64,000 bases of DNA from AP-15 sp963775875 (GTDB lineage: Bacteria; Pseudomonadota; Alphaproteobacteria; ATCC43930; CGMCC-115725). Below are positions 19,020-27,404 of this stretch, one piece after another (position 1 is the first letter of the stretch; every line of letters starts with the position of its first letter). The notes under the pieces were generated by a model. It saw only the letters and a list, made by a program, of their open reading frames with translations. It was not told where the DNA came from and did not search any database. The stretch is taken from assembly GCA_963775875.1 (NCBI GenBank), contig CAVZKP010000016.1, forward strand, positions 62,001 to 126,000, read 5' to 3'. The position numbers and the translations under genes are program-made.

Positions 19020-19577
19020 TCAGCGCTGCAGGCCCTCGGCGCCGGCCGGGACGTCGTAAAACGCGAGGATCATCGAGACGCTGGTGTAGTGGCCCATCAG
19101 ACAGATCACATCGGTGATGCCGACATGGCCGAGCGCTTCGACCGCACGGTCGAAGAGGCCCTTCGCGACCCAGCGCGAATTAGCGAGGCAGATGGCCATC
19201 TCATAGACCACCTGCTCGCGCTTGTCGGAAAACGAGGTCGGCAGACCGGAAAGGATCGCCTCGACCTTGTCATTGGGCAGCCCGGCCGCCTTGCCGGCGC
19301 GCTCATGCGCATTGGTCGGGTAGATCGAACGCCATTTGCTGTTGATGATGCACACGGCGATCTCGCGCTCGCGCTCTGAGAGCGAATAGCCGGTGCGAAA
19401 ATGCGCGCCGAACGGCCCCGCTACCTTCGCCAGCTTAGGATTATGCACCAGGATCTTGTTCGGCCCGCCGAGGGCGCCGCGGGTCTCGATCAGCGAGCGA
19501 TACCCTTCCTGCTGCTCCGGCGTCATCTGATCGTAGGGGATCTCGGCGTAACGGCCAAAGGTCGGCATATCAGGCAT
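19020..19577 (-). CDS. Carboxymuconolactone decarboxylase family protein, copy 2
   Basis: This is a tandem paralogue of the preceding gene with the same 185-residue length and the same start context. By eye 24 residues differ between copies, spread over the protein, and the helical CMD core (SLSEREREIAVCI, NAHERAGKAAGL) is retained. The upstream leader of about 60 bp is also duplicated. It is transcribed away from the HpaB-type gene at 19730, so this copy probably has the operon promoter. Confidence 0.82.
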   Translation of the reverse strand: MPDMPTFGRYAEIPYDQMTPEQQEGYRSLIETRGALGGPNKILVHNPKLAKVAGPFGAHFRTGYSLSEREREIAVCIINSKWRSIYPTNAHERAGKAAGLPNDKVEAILSGLPTSFSDKREQVVYEMAICLANSRWVAKGLFDRAVEALGHVGITDVICLMGHYTSVSMILAFYDVPAGAEGLQR

Positions 19578-19729
19578 TTTCGGGTTTCCTTCCCCTGGTA
19601 TATTGGCGACGCATCCTGCAACAGCCGCGCGGCACTGTCGATCCGCGCGTGTTTTTAGAGCTGATTGGCGGGATCTGGCCTTTGACCGAGCGCTGTCGTA
19701 CTCTTCTACATTGAACAGGGAGTGTGCCG

Positions 19730-21190
19730 ATGGGAGCGCGAACCGGAAAACAATACCTCGCCGGCTTGCGAGAGCAGGAGCGGGAGGTCTGGCTCGGCGG
19801 CGAGCGGGTGCGCGACGTCACCACCCATCCCGGCTTGAAAAACGGCGCTCGAGCCATCGCCTCGCTTTACGACATGCAGCACGACCCCAAATCGCGCGAC
19901 GAGATGACCTATGTGTCGCCGACCACCGGCGATCGGGTCGGGCTTTCGTTCCTCATTCCGCGCAGTCGCGAGGATCTCGAAACGCGCCGGGTCATGATGC
20001 TGAATTGGGCGCGCACCACCTGCGGCATGATGGGCCGCTCGCCTGATTTCATGAACGTCACCTATTCCGCCTGGGCTGGCGCGGCCGAATTCTTTGCCCA
20101 AGGCAGGCCGGAATACGGCGAAAACATGCGCCGCTATTACGAATACATCCGCGAAAACGACCTGACCCTGACCCATTCCCTGATCAATCTGCAGCGCAGC
20201 CGCACCGTCTCCGGCGTGTTCAACCTGCAGGAGGGGACGGCGTTGCAGGTCGTGCGCGAGACCGATGCCGGGATCATCGTGCGCGGCGCGCGGATTCTCG
20301 CCACCCTGGGGCCGCTCGCCGACGAGATCGGCGTCTATTCGCCGCGGATGGGTCGCCACACCGAGGGCCACAGCCCGTTCGCGCTGAGTTTTGCCATCCC
20401 ATGCGGTACCAAGGGGCTCAGATTCCTGTGCCGCGACAGCTTCGACCAGGGGCGCTCGCATTTCGACCAGCCGCTCGGCTCGCGCTTTGAGGAGATGGAT
20501 TGCGCGGTCTTTTTCGACGATGTGCTGGTGCCGTGGGAGCGGGTGTTTCTGCTGGGCGATGTCGACCGGCTCAACGCCACCGCTACCGTCACCCACTCCT
20601 CGGCGCATTCGGCGCATCAGGGGGCGACCAAGAACCTGGCCAAATGCGAGTTCGTGCTCGGGGTGGCGTTGCTGATGACCCAGACCTTGGGCAACGGCCA
20701 TCTGCCGCATGTCGAGGAGCGCATCGGCGAGTTGATGCTCTACACCCAGCTGACCCGCGCCTGCATGCGCGCCGCCGAGGCCGACGCCAAGCTCGACGAA
20801 TGGGGGGTGATGACCCCCGACCCGCTGATGGTCGAAAGCCCGCGCAATTTGTTCATGACCGCGTATCCGCGGATGATCGAGATCCTGCAATTGCTGGGGT
20901 CCAGCAGCTTTATGCTGACCCCCAGCGAAGCCGATTTCAACAGCCCGCTCAAGGCCGATATCGAGCAATATCTGGCGACCGACAATACCGCGGCGAAGGA
21001 TCGGGTAAAGCTGTTCCGGCTCGCCTGGGACCTCGCCGGCAGCGCCTTTGGCAGCCGCCAGGTACTGTATGAGCGGTTCTTTGCCAGCGACCCGTTGACG
21101 CGGGCGCGCGCCATCGCCACGATCTATCCGAAGCAAGAAGTGATGGACCGGGTCCTCGACTTTCTCGGGCGCGACGACGATACGATATGA
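19730..21190 (+). CDS. 4-hydroxyphenylacetate 3-hydroxylase family monooxygenase, second locus
   Basis: HpaB/PvcC-family FADH2-dependent oxygenase of 486 residues. Landmarks are TGKQYLAGLREQEREVWLGG, DVTTHPGLK, YTAWAG-like NVTYSAWAGAAEFF, PLGSRFEEMDCAVFFDDVLVPWERVF (read as separate short motifs) and a helical C-terminal domain ending in DDDTI. The ATG at 19730 has AGGGAG 7 bp upstream; an upstream GTG at 19724 would be too close to that site. The extradiol-type VOC gene follows after 16 bp, fitting hydroxylation of a phenol to a catechol followed by ring cleavage. The cognate flavin reductase is not in the window. Confidence 0.85.
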   Translation: MGARTGKQYLAGLREQEREVWLGGERVRDVTTHPGLKNGARAIASLYDMQHDPKSRDEMTYVSPTTGDRVGLSFLIPRSREDLETRRVMMLNWARTTCGMMGRSPDFMNVTYSAWAGAAEFFAQGRPEYGENMRRYYEYIRENDLTLTHSLINLQRSRTVSGVFNLQEGTALQVVRETDAGIIVRGARILATLGPLADEIGVYSPRMGRHTEGHSPFALSFAIPCGTKGLRFLCRDSFDQGRSHFDQPLGSRFEEMDCAVFFDDVLVPWERVFLLGDVDRLNATATVTHSSAHSAHQGATKNLAKCEFVLGVALLMTQTLGNGHLPHVEERIGELMLYTQLTRACMRAAEADAKLDEWGVMTPDPLMVESPRNLFMTAYPRMIEILQLLGSSSFMLTPSEADFNSPLKADIEQYLATDNTAAKDRVKLFRLAWDLAGSAFGSRQVLYERFFASDPLTRARAIATIYPKQEVMDRVLDFLGRDDDTI

Positions 21191-21206
21191 CGAAGGAGGA
21201 TTGGAA

Positions 21207-21707
21207 ATGAGCGTCAAGCCGAAATATTTGGGCCACGTCAATGTCTTTGTGCGCGACGCCGAGCGCTCGAAGAAATGGTACGAGGAGGTGCTCGGCCTGC
21301 ACACCTATGAATATCGCCCGGGCTGGGCCGCCTTTATGTCGGCCGACCGCGAGCAGTCGCACGAAGTGGCGCTGATGCAGTTGGGGCCGAATGCGCCGCT
21401 GCAGGAGAAGGGCCAGGTTGGGCTCAACCACATGGCCTGGCGGCTCGACAGCCTCGATGACCTGAAAGAGTTCTACCGGCACATCAAAGCGTTGAATGTT
21501 CCGATCGGCCGGGTCGCCGATCACGGCATTTCGCTCGGCATCTATCTGCGCGACCCCGACGGCAACGGCGTCGAAGTCTATTACGAGATGCCGCGGGCCG
21601 AATGGCCGCATGAAGAGCACGTCTTCACCCGCGAATTGATGGGCGACGGCCGCTTTCCGGGCCCGTGGGACGTCGAACTCGAAGCCCAGCGCGCCGCCGC
21701 GCAGTAA
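21207..21707 (+). CDS. VOC superfamily protein, type I extradiol dioxygenase-like
   Basis: This 166-residue glyoxalase/bleomycin-resistance/extradiol fold protein carries the 2-His-1-carboxylate set in the expected places: His in LGHVNVFV, His in LNHMAWR and Glu in GVEVYYEMP. It therefore probably binds Fe(II) or Mn(II) and cleaves a catechol-like ring next to a hydroxyl. The start at 21207 is chosen for its GGAGGA site 6 bp upstream. It immediately follows the HpaB-type gene and is probably co-translated with it. Confidence 0.82.
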   Translation: MSVKPKYLGHVNVFVRDAERSKKWYEEVLGLHTYEYRPGWAAFMSADREQSHEVALMQLGPNAPLQEKGQVGLNHMAWRLDSLDDLKEFYRHIKALNVPIGRVADHGISLGIYLRDPDGNGVEVYYEMPRAEWPHEEHVFTRELMGDGRFPGPWDVELEAQRAAAQ

Positions 21708-21924
21708 GCCGTAGCCGTTCTCTTGTTGCTGGCGTCGCTCTCGTCCTCGTCGTTCCCGCGCAAGCGGGAACCTCGGGCCGGCGAAGCGCGACAGCCTGGT
21801 CTCCAGATGAATTCAAAGATCTGGGCTGATGCTCTGGTAATGATGCGCGCGGCCAGAAGGGAATATTGGCCCGCTCAGCAGAAATAAGAAAGTCAGCAGA
21901 AGTCGGGAAATGGGGAGCAATGCC

Positions 21925-23784
21925 ATGTCGCAAGAGTTCGATTTTATCGTCGTGGGCGGGGGATCGGCAGGGGCGGTGATCGCGTCCCGTCTCTCCGAGG
22001 ATCCGTCGTGCCGGGTGGCGCTGATCGAGGCAGGCGAGCGGCCGCCCGAAGTGTCATCGATGCCGGTGGCGTGCGCGTATATGCAACTGGACCCGGCCAC
22101 CGACTGGATGTACACTGCCGACCCTGGGAAAGCTGGCCTCGGGCTCAATGGGCGGCGCGTCCCGGTGCCGCGCGGCAAGATGCTCGGCGGCTCGTCCAGC
22201 ATCAACTACATGATGTATGTGCGCGGCCATCCCGGCGACTTCGAGTCCTGGGCCGAAGGCGGCGCCACCGGGTGGAGCTACGCCGAGGTGCTGCCCTACT
22301 TCCGCAAGAGCGAGGGTCTCGTGCCCAGTGACGAGATCGCGGTCGATATGCCGGCGCACAATGCCACCGGCCCTCTGGGGGTCTGCGTCCGCTCCCCGGT
22401 ACTCCCGGCCGCAAGCGAATTCGTCGCGGCGGCGGTGGCCGCCGGCTTCCCGCGCGGTGACTACAACGGACGCGACCGGGGCGGCGCGGCGGGTGCAGTG
22501 TCGCTAGTGCAAACCACCACGCGGCGGGGAAAACGGTCGAGCACATATCATGCCTTCCTGGAGGGCGAGGCCGAGCGCCGGCCAAACCTCACGATCATCA
22601 CCGGTGCGCAGGCCACACGCGTGATCCTCGACAGCGAGGCCGGACAATTGATTGCCAGAGGCGTCGAATATCGCGCCGCCTCGGGCGAGATCCAAACGGC
22701 GCACGCTGGCAAAGAAGTGATTTTGAGCGCCGGGGCAATCGGCTCGCCGCATTTGCTGTTGCTGTCCGGCATCGGACCGCGGCGCGTGCTCGAGGCCGCC
22801 CGCGTTTCCTGCCGGCTGGACCAGCCCCATGTCGGCAAGCACCTAAAAGATCACTTAATGGTTCCTCTGTTCTTTCCCGCGCCCGGCGTGGGCGTGACGA
22901 TGAACGAAATTGGCATCTCGATGGGACCTGCGGCCCTACGCGGACCCGGCGGACCGCTGCCCGCCGATCCCGCTGACGACGCGAATCTTCCGGCCGACCT
23001 CCAGGCGATGAAGCGGGAAGCGGAACTCCGGATTACCGAGTGGGAGACGACCGGGCGCGGCCTGATTTCCTCATCCCTGGCCGACGGGGTTGCGTTTTAC
23101 TCGACCGGTCTGGGGGACACGCACAGTCACGACGCAGAGATCATCTGTTTTGTCACCGGGGGCAACGATGACCTGGTGCGTTCTTGCTTCAACATCGACA
23201 CGGCACGCTATTTCGACGACGCGTCCAAACGTCTGGCGCCGGACGCGGAAAGCATCTTTGTGCTGGCCAATCCGGTGCTGCCGCACAGCGAAGGCGAGAT
23301 CGTTCTCGAAAGCGCTGATCCCAATGTTCACCCGGCCATCTGCATGAACTACTATGACGATCCGCACGACATGAAGGTCATGATGGCGGTGGTGCGCCGG
23401 GCGCTGGATATCGCGGCGCACTGGCCGGGAAACCGCAAGATCGGTCCGGCGTTGATCCCGCCGTTCCTCGCGGAAAAACACGGCTACCTAACGGGTGCGG
23501 AGCCCAGTGACGCGCTGCTGGAAGATCTCGCCCTGCATTTTTCGCTGACGGTGTATCACCATACCTGCACCTGCCGGATCGGCGACGTCGTCGATCCGCG
23601 GCTCCGGGTGCTGGGGGTGGGAAAGTTGCGCGTCGCCGATGCGAGTGTCATGCCCAACGTAACCAGCGGCAACACGAACGCGCCGTCGATCATGATCGGC
23701 GAAAAGGCGGCGGAGATGATCGCGGCTGACCACGGCGTGAAGCTCCAGGAGTTCGTAGGCGAGCGTTCCTCCAGCGTCCACTAG
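21925..23784 (+). CDS. GMC family FAD-dependent oxidoreductase (choline dehydrogenase-like)
   Basis: GMC oxidoreductases oxidise alcohols with FAD. The N-terminal dinucleotide-binding motif is FIVVGGGSAGAVIASRL, and GKMLGGSSSINYMMYVRG is the GMC signature. AGAIGSPHLLLLSGIGP is the second signature, and TCRIGD with SGNTNAPSIMIGEKAAEMI forms the C-terminal active-site region with the catalytic His in YHHTCTC. The start at 21925 has GGGGAG 7 bp upstream. At 619 residues it is somewhat longer than the usual 530-560, with an insert around residues 310-400. It probably oxidises an alcohol or diol intermediate of the same pathway. Confidence 0.87.
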   Translation: MSQEFDFIVVGGGSAGAVIASRLSEDPSCRVALIEAGERPPEVSSMPVACAYMQLDPATDWMYTADPGKAGLGLNGRRVPVPRGKMLGGSSSINYMMYVRGHPGDFESWAEGGATGWSYAEVLPYFRKSEGLVPSDEIAVDMPAHNATGPLGVCVRSPVLPAASEFVAAAVAAGFPRGDYNGRDRGGAAGAVSLVQTTTRRGKRSSTYHAFLEGEAERRPNLTIITGAQATRVILDSEAGQLIARGVEYRAASGEIQTAHAGKEVILSAGAIGSPHLLLLSGIGPRRVLEAARVSCRLDQPHVGKHLKDHLMVPLFFPAPGVGVTMNEIGISMGPAALRGPGGPLPADPADDANLPADLQAMKREAELRITEWETTGRGLISSSLADGVAFYSTGLGDTHSHDAEIICFVTGGNDDLVRSCFNIDTARYFDDASKRLAPDAESIFVLANPVLPHSEGEIVLESADPNVHPAICMNYYDDPHDMKVMMAVVRRALDIAAHWPGNRKIGPALIPPFLAEKHGYLTGAEPSDALLEDLALHFSLTVYHHTCTCRIGDVVDPRLRVLGVGKLRVADASVMPNVTSGNTNAPSIMIGEKAAEMIAADHGVKLQEFVGERSSSVH

Positions 23785-23807
23785 CCCTGTGACGGACTGG
23801 ATATGCA

Positions 23808-24350
23808 ATGATTACGTCCGAGCAACTGACCCGCCTGCTGCTCAAGCAGGAGATCGAGGAGTTCCTCTATCACGAGGCGGAACTGCTCGACGAGCGGCGC
23901 TACGAGGAATGGCTGGCGCTGGTTGCCGAGGACGTGCGCTATTGGATGCCGATGCGGCGCAACGTCAAGGTCGGCGAAAGCGAGCGCGAATTCACCCGCG
24001 CCGACCACGACATCAACTGGTTCGACGAGGGCAAGGAGACCCTGGAGCGCCGGGTCAGGCAGATCCTGACCGGCATCCATTGGGCCGAGGAACCGGTCTC
24101 GCGCATCACCCACATGGTGTCGAATGTGCAGGTGCTGGAAGTCCGGCCCTCGCTCGCCGAGCCCAGCGAAGTCGCGACCAAATGCCGGTTTCTGGTCTAC
24201 CGCAACCGGGTCGAGACCGAAACCGACATCCTGGTTGGCAAGCGCGAGGACCTATTGCGCCGCGCCGGCGAGAGCTGGCAGCTCGCCCGGCGCAAGATCA
24301 TCCTCGACCAGAATGTGCTGATGACCAAGAACCTGACGTTTTTCTTTTAG
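23808..24350 (+). CDS. Aromatic-ring-hydroxylating dioxygenase, beta subunit
   Basis: Small structural subunit of a Rieske non-heme iron dioxygenase (SnoaL-like/cystatin fold), 180 residues. Typical features are FLYHEAELLDERRYEEWLAL, VRYWMPMRRN and the C-terminal WQLARRKIILDQ. It precedes the alpha subunit by 115 bp, the reverse of the more common alpha-beta order. Ferredoxin and reductase components are not encoded nearby. Confidence 0.88.
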   Translation: MITSEQLTRLLLKQEIEEFLYHEAELLDERRYEEWLALVAEDVRYWMPMRRNVKVGESEREFTRADHDINWFDEGKETLERRVRQILTGIHWAEEPVSRITHMVSNVQVLEVRPSLAEPSEVATKCRFLVYRNRVETETDILVGKREDLLRRAGESWQLARRKIILDQNVLMTKNLTFFF

Positions 24351-24465
24351 GGCAGCGATGCCCGACTGACCCATTCACGCCACACCGGCGAGGGAGGGTA
24401 GTCCATGTCGGCCATGGTCTCGGCTTGCACTGGGACAACGGCCACTCGATTGAGGAGGGGCCACA

Positions 24466-25856
24466 GTGACGGCAGGCGTACAAGGATATCGTCCCGGTCT
24501 GGTCGATTTGGGCAAAGGGCAAATCAGCCGCGAGATCTTTGTCAATGACGAGATCTATGCGCAGGAGCAGGAGCGGCTGTTCGCCCGCGCCTGGCTGTTT
24601 GTCGGCCACGAGAGCCAGGTCCCCAACCCCGGCGATTTCTTTGTCTCCGGCATGGGCGAGGAGTCGGTGATCCTATGCCGCGACCGCGCCGGCGAGATCC
24701 ACGTTTTCCTGAATTCGTGCCGACATCGCGGCATGAAGGTGTGCCGCTACGACGAGGGCAACACCCCGATCTTCACCTGCCCGTACCACGGCTGGAGCTA
24801 TGGCACCGACGGCAAGCTGGTCGGCGTGCCGTATTTCCGCGAGGCCTATCACTCCAAGCTCGACCGCGGGCAATGGGGTTTGGTCGAGGTCGCGCAATTG
24901 TGCAACTACAAGGGCGCGATCTGGGCCAATTGGGACCCCGCCGCCCCGTCCTTCACCGAATATCTCGGCGATTTCGCGCGCTATCTCGATCTGACATTGG
25001 AGACCTGGGAGGGGGAGACAAGCGGCGTCGAAGTCCTCGGCGGCATTCAGAAATGGCTGATCCCGTGCAACTGGAAATTTCCGGCGGAGAATTTCTGCGG
25101 CGACAGCTATCACAACATCAGCCACCGCTCGGTCGATCTCGCCGGCATCGGGCCCTCGGGCAGCGGACGGCGCGACATGCAGGAGCGGCAGATGGCGCGC
25201 CGGCTGCAGGTGTCGTTTTACGAGCGCGGGCACCAGACCGGGGTTTATGTGTTGCCGCAGGGCCAGCCGACGCCGCCGGCCTACGCGCATTCGCCGATCG
25301 TTTCCGAATATTTCGCGCATTGCGAAGAGCAGCGACGGCGGCGCAAGGGCGAATGGGGTCGAGTGATCGGCAGCCCCGGCGAGCTCTTTCCCAATACCGC
25401 ATTGCATCCGCGCCAGCCGCGCACGATCGCAGTATGGCATCCGCGCGGCGCGCACCAGACCGAGGTGCTGGCGCTGGTACTTTCGTCGACAAAGCGGCAC
25501 CGCAGGAGGTCAAGGATTTCCTGCGCGATTATTATATCCGCTATTCCGGTCCGGCCGGCATGACCGAGCAGGACGACATGGAAAACTGGAACTACGCGCA
25601 TGCCGCGAGCCGCGGTGCGATTGCGCGGCGTCACCCATACAGCTACGAGCAAGGCCAAGGGTTCGAGATCGAGAATTACGAATTTGAAGGGCTGCGCATG
25701 CCCGGCACGGTGATGGACATCACCGAGGCCAAGTCGAGCGAGCACAATCTCAGGAACCTGTACCGTCGCTGGGCGGAATTCATGGAGGCCGACAGCTGGG
25801 AAGAGCTGGCCACCTGGCGGCGGGAAGATCCCGGCATCGTCAGGGCCGCCGAATGA
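24466..25856 (+). CDS. Aromatic-ring-hydroxylating dioxygenase, alpha subunit, two apparent 1-base insertions
   Basis: Catalytic subunit. The Rieske 2Fe-2S motif CRHRGMKVC ... CPYHGWSYG lies at about residues 84-108, and the mononuclear iron region is ENFCGDSYHNISHRS. The GTG start at 24466 follows GAGGAGGGG. After ...RGAHQTEV the frame breaks. Skipping one C at 25468 and another at 25484 restores TEV-WRWYF-VDKAAPQEVKDFL, the usual family sequence, and the rest runs intact to TGA at 25856. Two compensatory-looking errors within 17 bp suggest consensus error rather than decay. The repaired protein would be about 462 residues, close to normal. Confidence 0.85.
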
Positions 25857-26059
25857 GCGAACTCGTCAACACCCGGCTATTGCCCCCCGGCACCAAGATT
25901 GCGCTGGTCGACGGCGCCGTCGCCGAAGTGGTCTCGAACCCGCTGGACGGGGTGTGGGTCTTCGCCCGCTACCTCTCCTCACCGACCGATCCGGCATTGG
26001 TCGGCAGTGAGGAGATGATTTTTGCCCAGGACATCGCTGCGATCTGCAATACGCCTTGA
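25853..26059 (+). CDS. Small uncharacterised protein coupled to dioxygenase alpha subunit
   Basis: This 68-residue protein starts at an ATG overlapping the alpha-subunit stop (ATGA), so translation is coupled. It has no signal peptide, TM segment or cysteine cluster: it contains a single Cys near the end. The sequence alternates hydrophobic and polar residues (KIALVDGAVAEVV, DGVWVFARYLSS), suggesting a small beta-rich fold. I do not recognise the family. Its position suggests an accessory or assembly role for the dioxygenase. Confidence 0.6.
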   Translation: MSELVNTRLLPPGTKIALVDGAVAEVVSNPLDGVWVFARYLSSPTDPALVGSEEMIFAQDIAAICNTP

Positions 26060-26075
26060 GCCAGCCTGCCTCCTC

Positions 26076-26098
26076 CTCTCCCCGAGAGGTGGGGAGAG
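26076..26098. terminator. Candidate bidirectional hairpin between convergent genes
   Basis: Perfect 8-bp stem ctctcccc/ggggagag with a 7-base loop, located between the convergent 68-residue protein gene and the amidohydrolase. It lacks a clear T-tract, so it may act as an RNA-stabilising or repetitive extragenic element instead of an intrinsic terminator. Confidence 0.45.
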
Positions 26099-26151
26099 GG
26101 TTGGAGTGGGCGCCGACGGCAAGGGGTTTGCCTATCCCCTCGCGAACGATC

Positions 26152-27300
26152 TCAGCTTTGCTTGAAGAAGCGGGCGGCGTTGTCCCAGAGCAGCTTTTTC
26201 TTGGTATCGGGCTTCAGGCTCTGCCAGGCGAGGATGTTGTCGACCGAGTCGGGGAACTGGCATTCCGAGTGCGGGTAGTCGGAGGCATACATCAGCAGGT
26301 CTTCGCCAAGGAACTGAGTGACATGGGCGAACATGTCCTCACCCTCATGGTGCTCGATGCTGCAGAAGAACCGGCCGCTCGCCATGTATTCGCTCGGCTT
26401 CTGCTTGAGCGGCGCGATGCCGCCGACATAGACCGCCTGCTCGTCGAGCCGCCGGGCCCAGAACGGCAGCCAGCCAAAGCCGCATTCGAGCACGCCCATG
26501 CGCAAACTCGGAAACCGGTCGAATAGCCCGCCGCCGATAAACGAGGCGACAAAACGCATCGCCCCCCACGGATGCGCGGCGGCGCGGCCGATAAAGATAT
26601 TCTCCCATAAATCCAGGTAGCCGGGATAATAGGGCGGGGTCCAGGTAAAGCTGTGATTGGCGATCGGCAGATCGTGGTCGGCGGCCGCCTGCCAGATCGG
26701 GTAGAGGTCGGGATGGTCGGCCGGCACGTCCTTGGCCAGCAGCGGCATCACCGCCACCGCCCATTTCGACTTTCCCCATTCGCGGATCTCGCGCACCGCC
26801 TCGGGCACGTCGCGCGACGAGGCGACGATCATGCTCTTGAGCCGATCGGGGTAGTCGCCGCAGAAATCGGACATGTGACGGTGGTAGGCGCGGATCACCC
26901 CGACTTCGAGGGTCGGGTCGTCGAGCCCGACGATGCTGAGCCAGGAGGTCGGGATCAGGAAGTGGACATCGGTGCCCTCGTCATCCATGTCCTTGACCCG
27001 GTTGCCGGGCTGATCATCCTGGATGCCGGGACGCGGCATCTTGGTCCCCATCCAGTGCGTGTCGCGGCCGGTAAACGTGTCGCGCGGCGCCTTTTCGCCG
27101 AGGACTCGCCGGTAGTATTTGATGCCGACGCGATAATTGTGGAGCGCGCTCTCGCCCTCGACCGCCTGACCGACAGGCAGGCGGTACGGCGCCAGTTCGG
27201 GGAGACGCTGGCGAAAGCCTGGATCGACATAGCGCTCCAGCACCTCGGCCGCCGGGTTCACATGGGTGTCGGAATCATAGACGCGGTAACCGTTTTTCAT
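26152..27300 (-). CDS. Amidohydrolase family protein (COG2159)
   Basis: Metal-dependent TIM-barrel hydrolase or decarboxylase related to ACMSD, 382 residues. The N-terminal metal-site segment reads YDSDTHVNP (one His, as in many COG2159 paralogues). IANHSFTWTPP lies in mid-protein and YASDYPHSEC near the C-terminus carries the conserved Asp. The start ATG at 27300 follows GGAGGAGAGG. It is convergent with the dioxygenase operon and probably processes a related intermediate. Confidence 0.8.
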   Translation of the reverse strand: MKNGYRVYDSDTHVNPAAEVLERYVDPGFRQRLPELAPYRLPVGQAVEGESALHNYRVGIKYYRRVLGEKAPRDTFTGRDTHWMGTKMPRPGIQDDQPGNRVKDMDDEGTDVHFLIPTSWLSIVGLDDPTLEVGVIRAYHRHMSDFCGDYPDRLKSMIVASSRDVPEAVREIREWGKSKWAVAVMPLLAKDVPADHPDLYPIWQAAADHDLPIANHSFTWTPPYYPGYLDLWENIFIGRAAAHPWGAMRFVASFIGGGLFDRFPSLRMGVLECGFGWLPFWARRLDEQAVYVGGIAPLKQKPSEYMASGRFFCSIEHHEGEDMFAHVTQFLGEDLLMYASDYPHSECQFPDSVDNILAWQSLKPDTKKKLLWDNAARFFKQS

Positions 27301-27404
27301 CCTGCCTCTCCTCCGTTCGGCCGACGCCGGCGCGGTCTTTGCTCGCCGCCGCGCAATAATAGGTAGGCCGGGAGGGATTGTCGACTTATCGCGCGGCTGG
27401 GCCC

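Noticed and set aside
26060..26151. CRISPR-like or small RNA element
   Set aside because: Only one short hairpin is present and no repeat-spacer pattern exists; treated as a terminator-like element.
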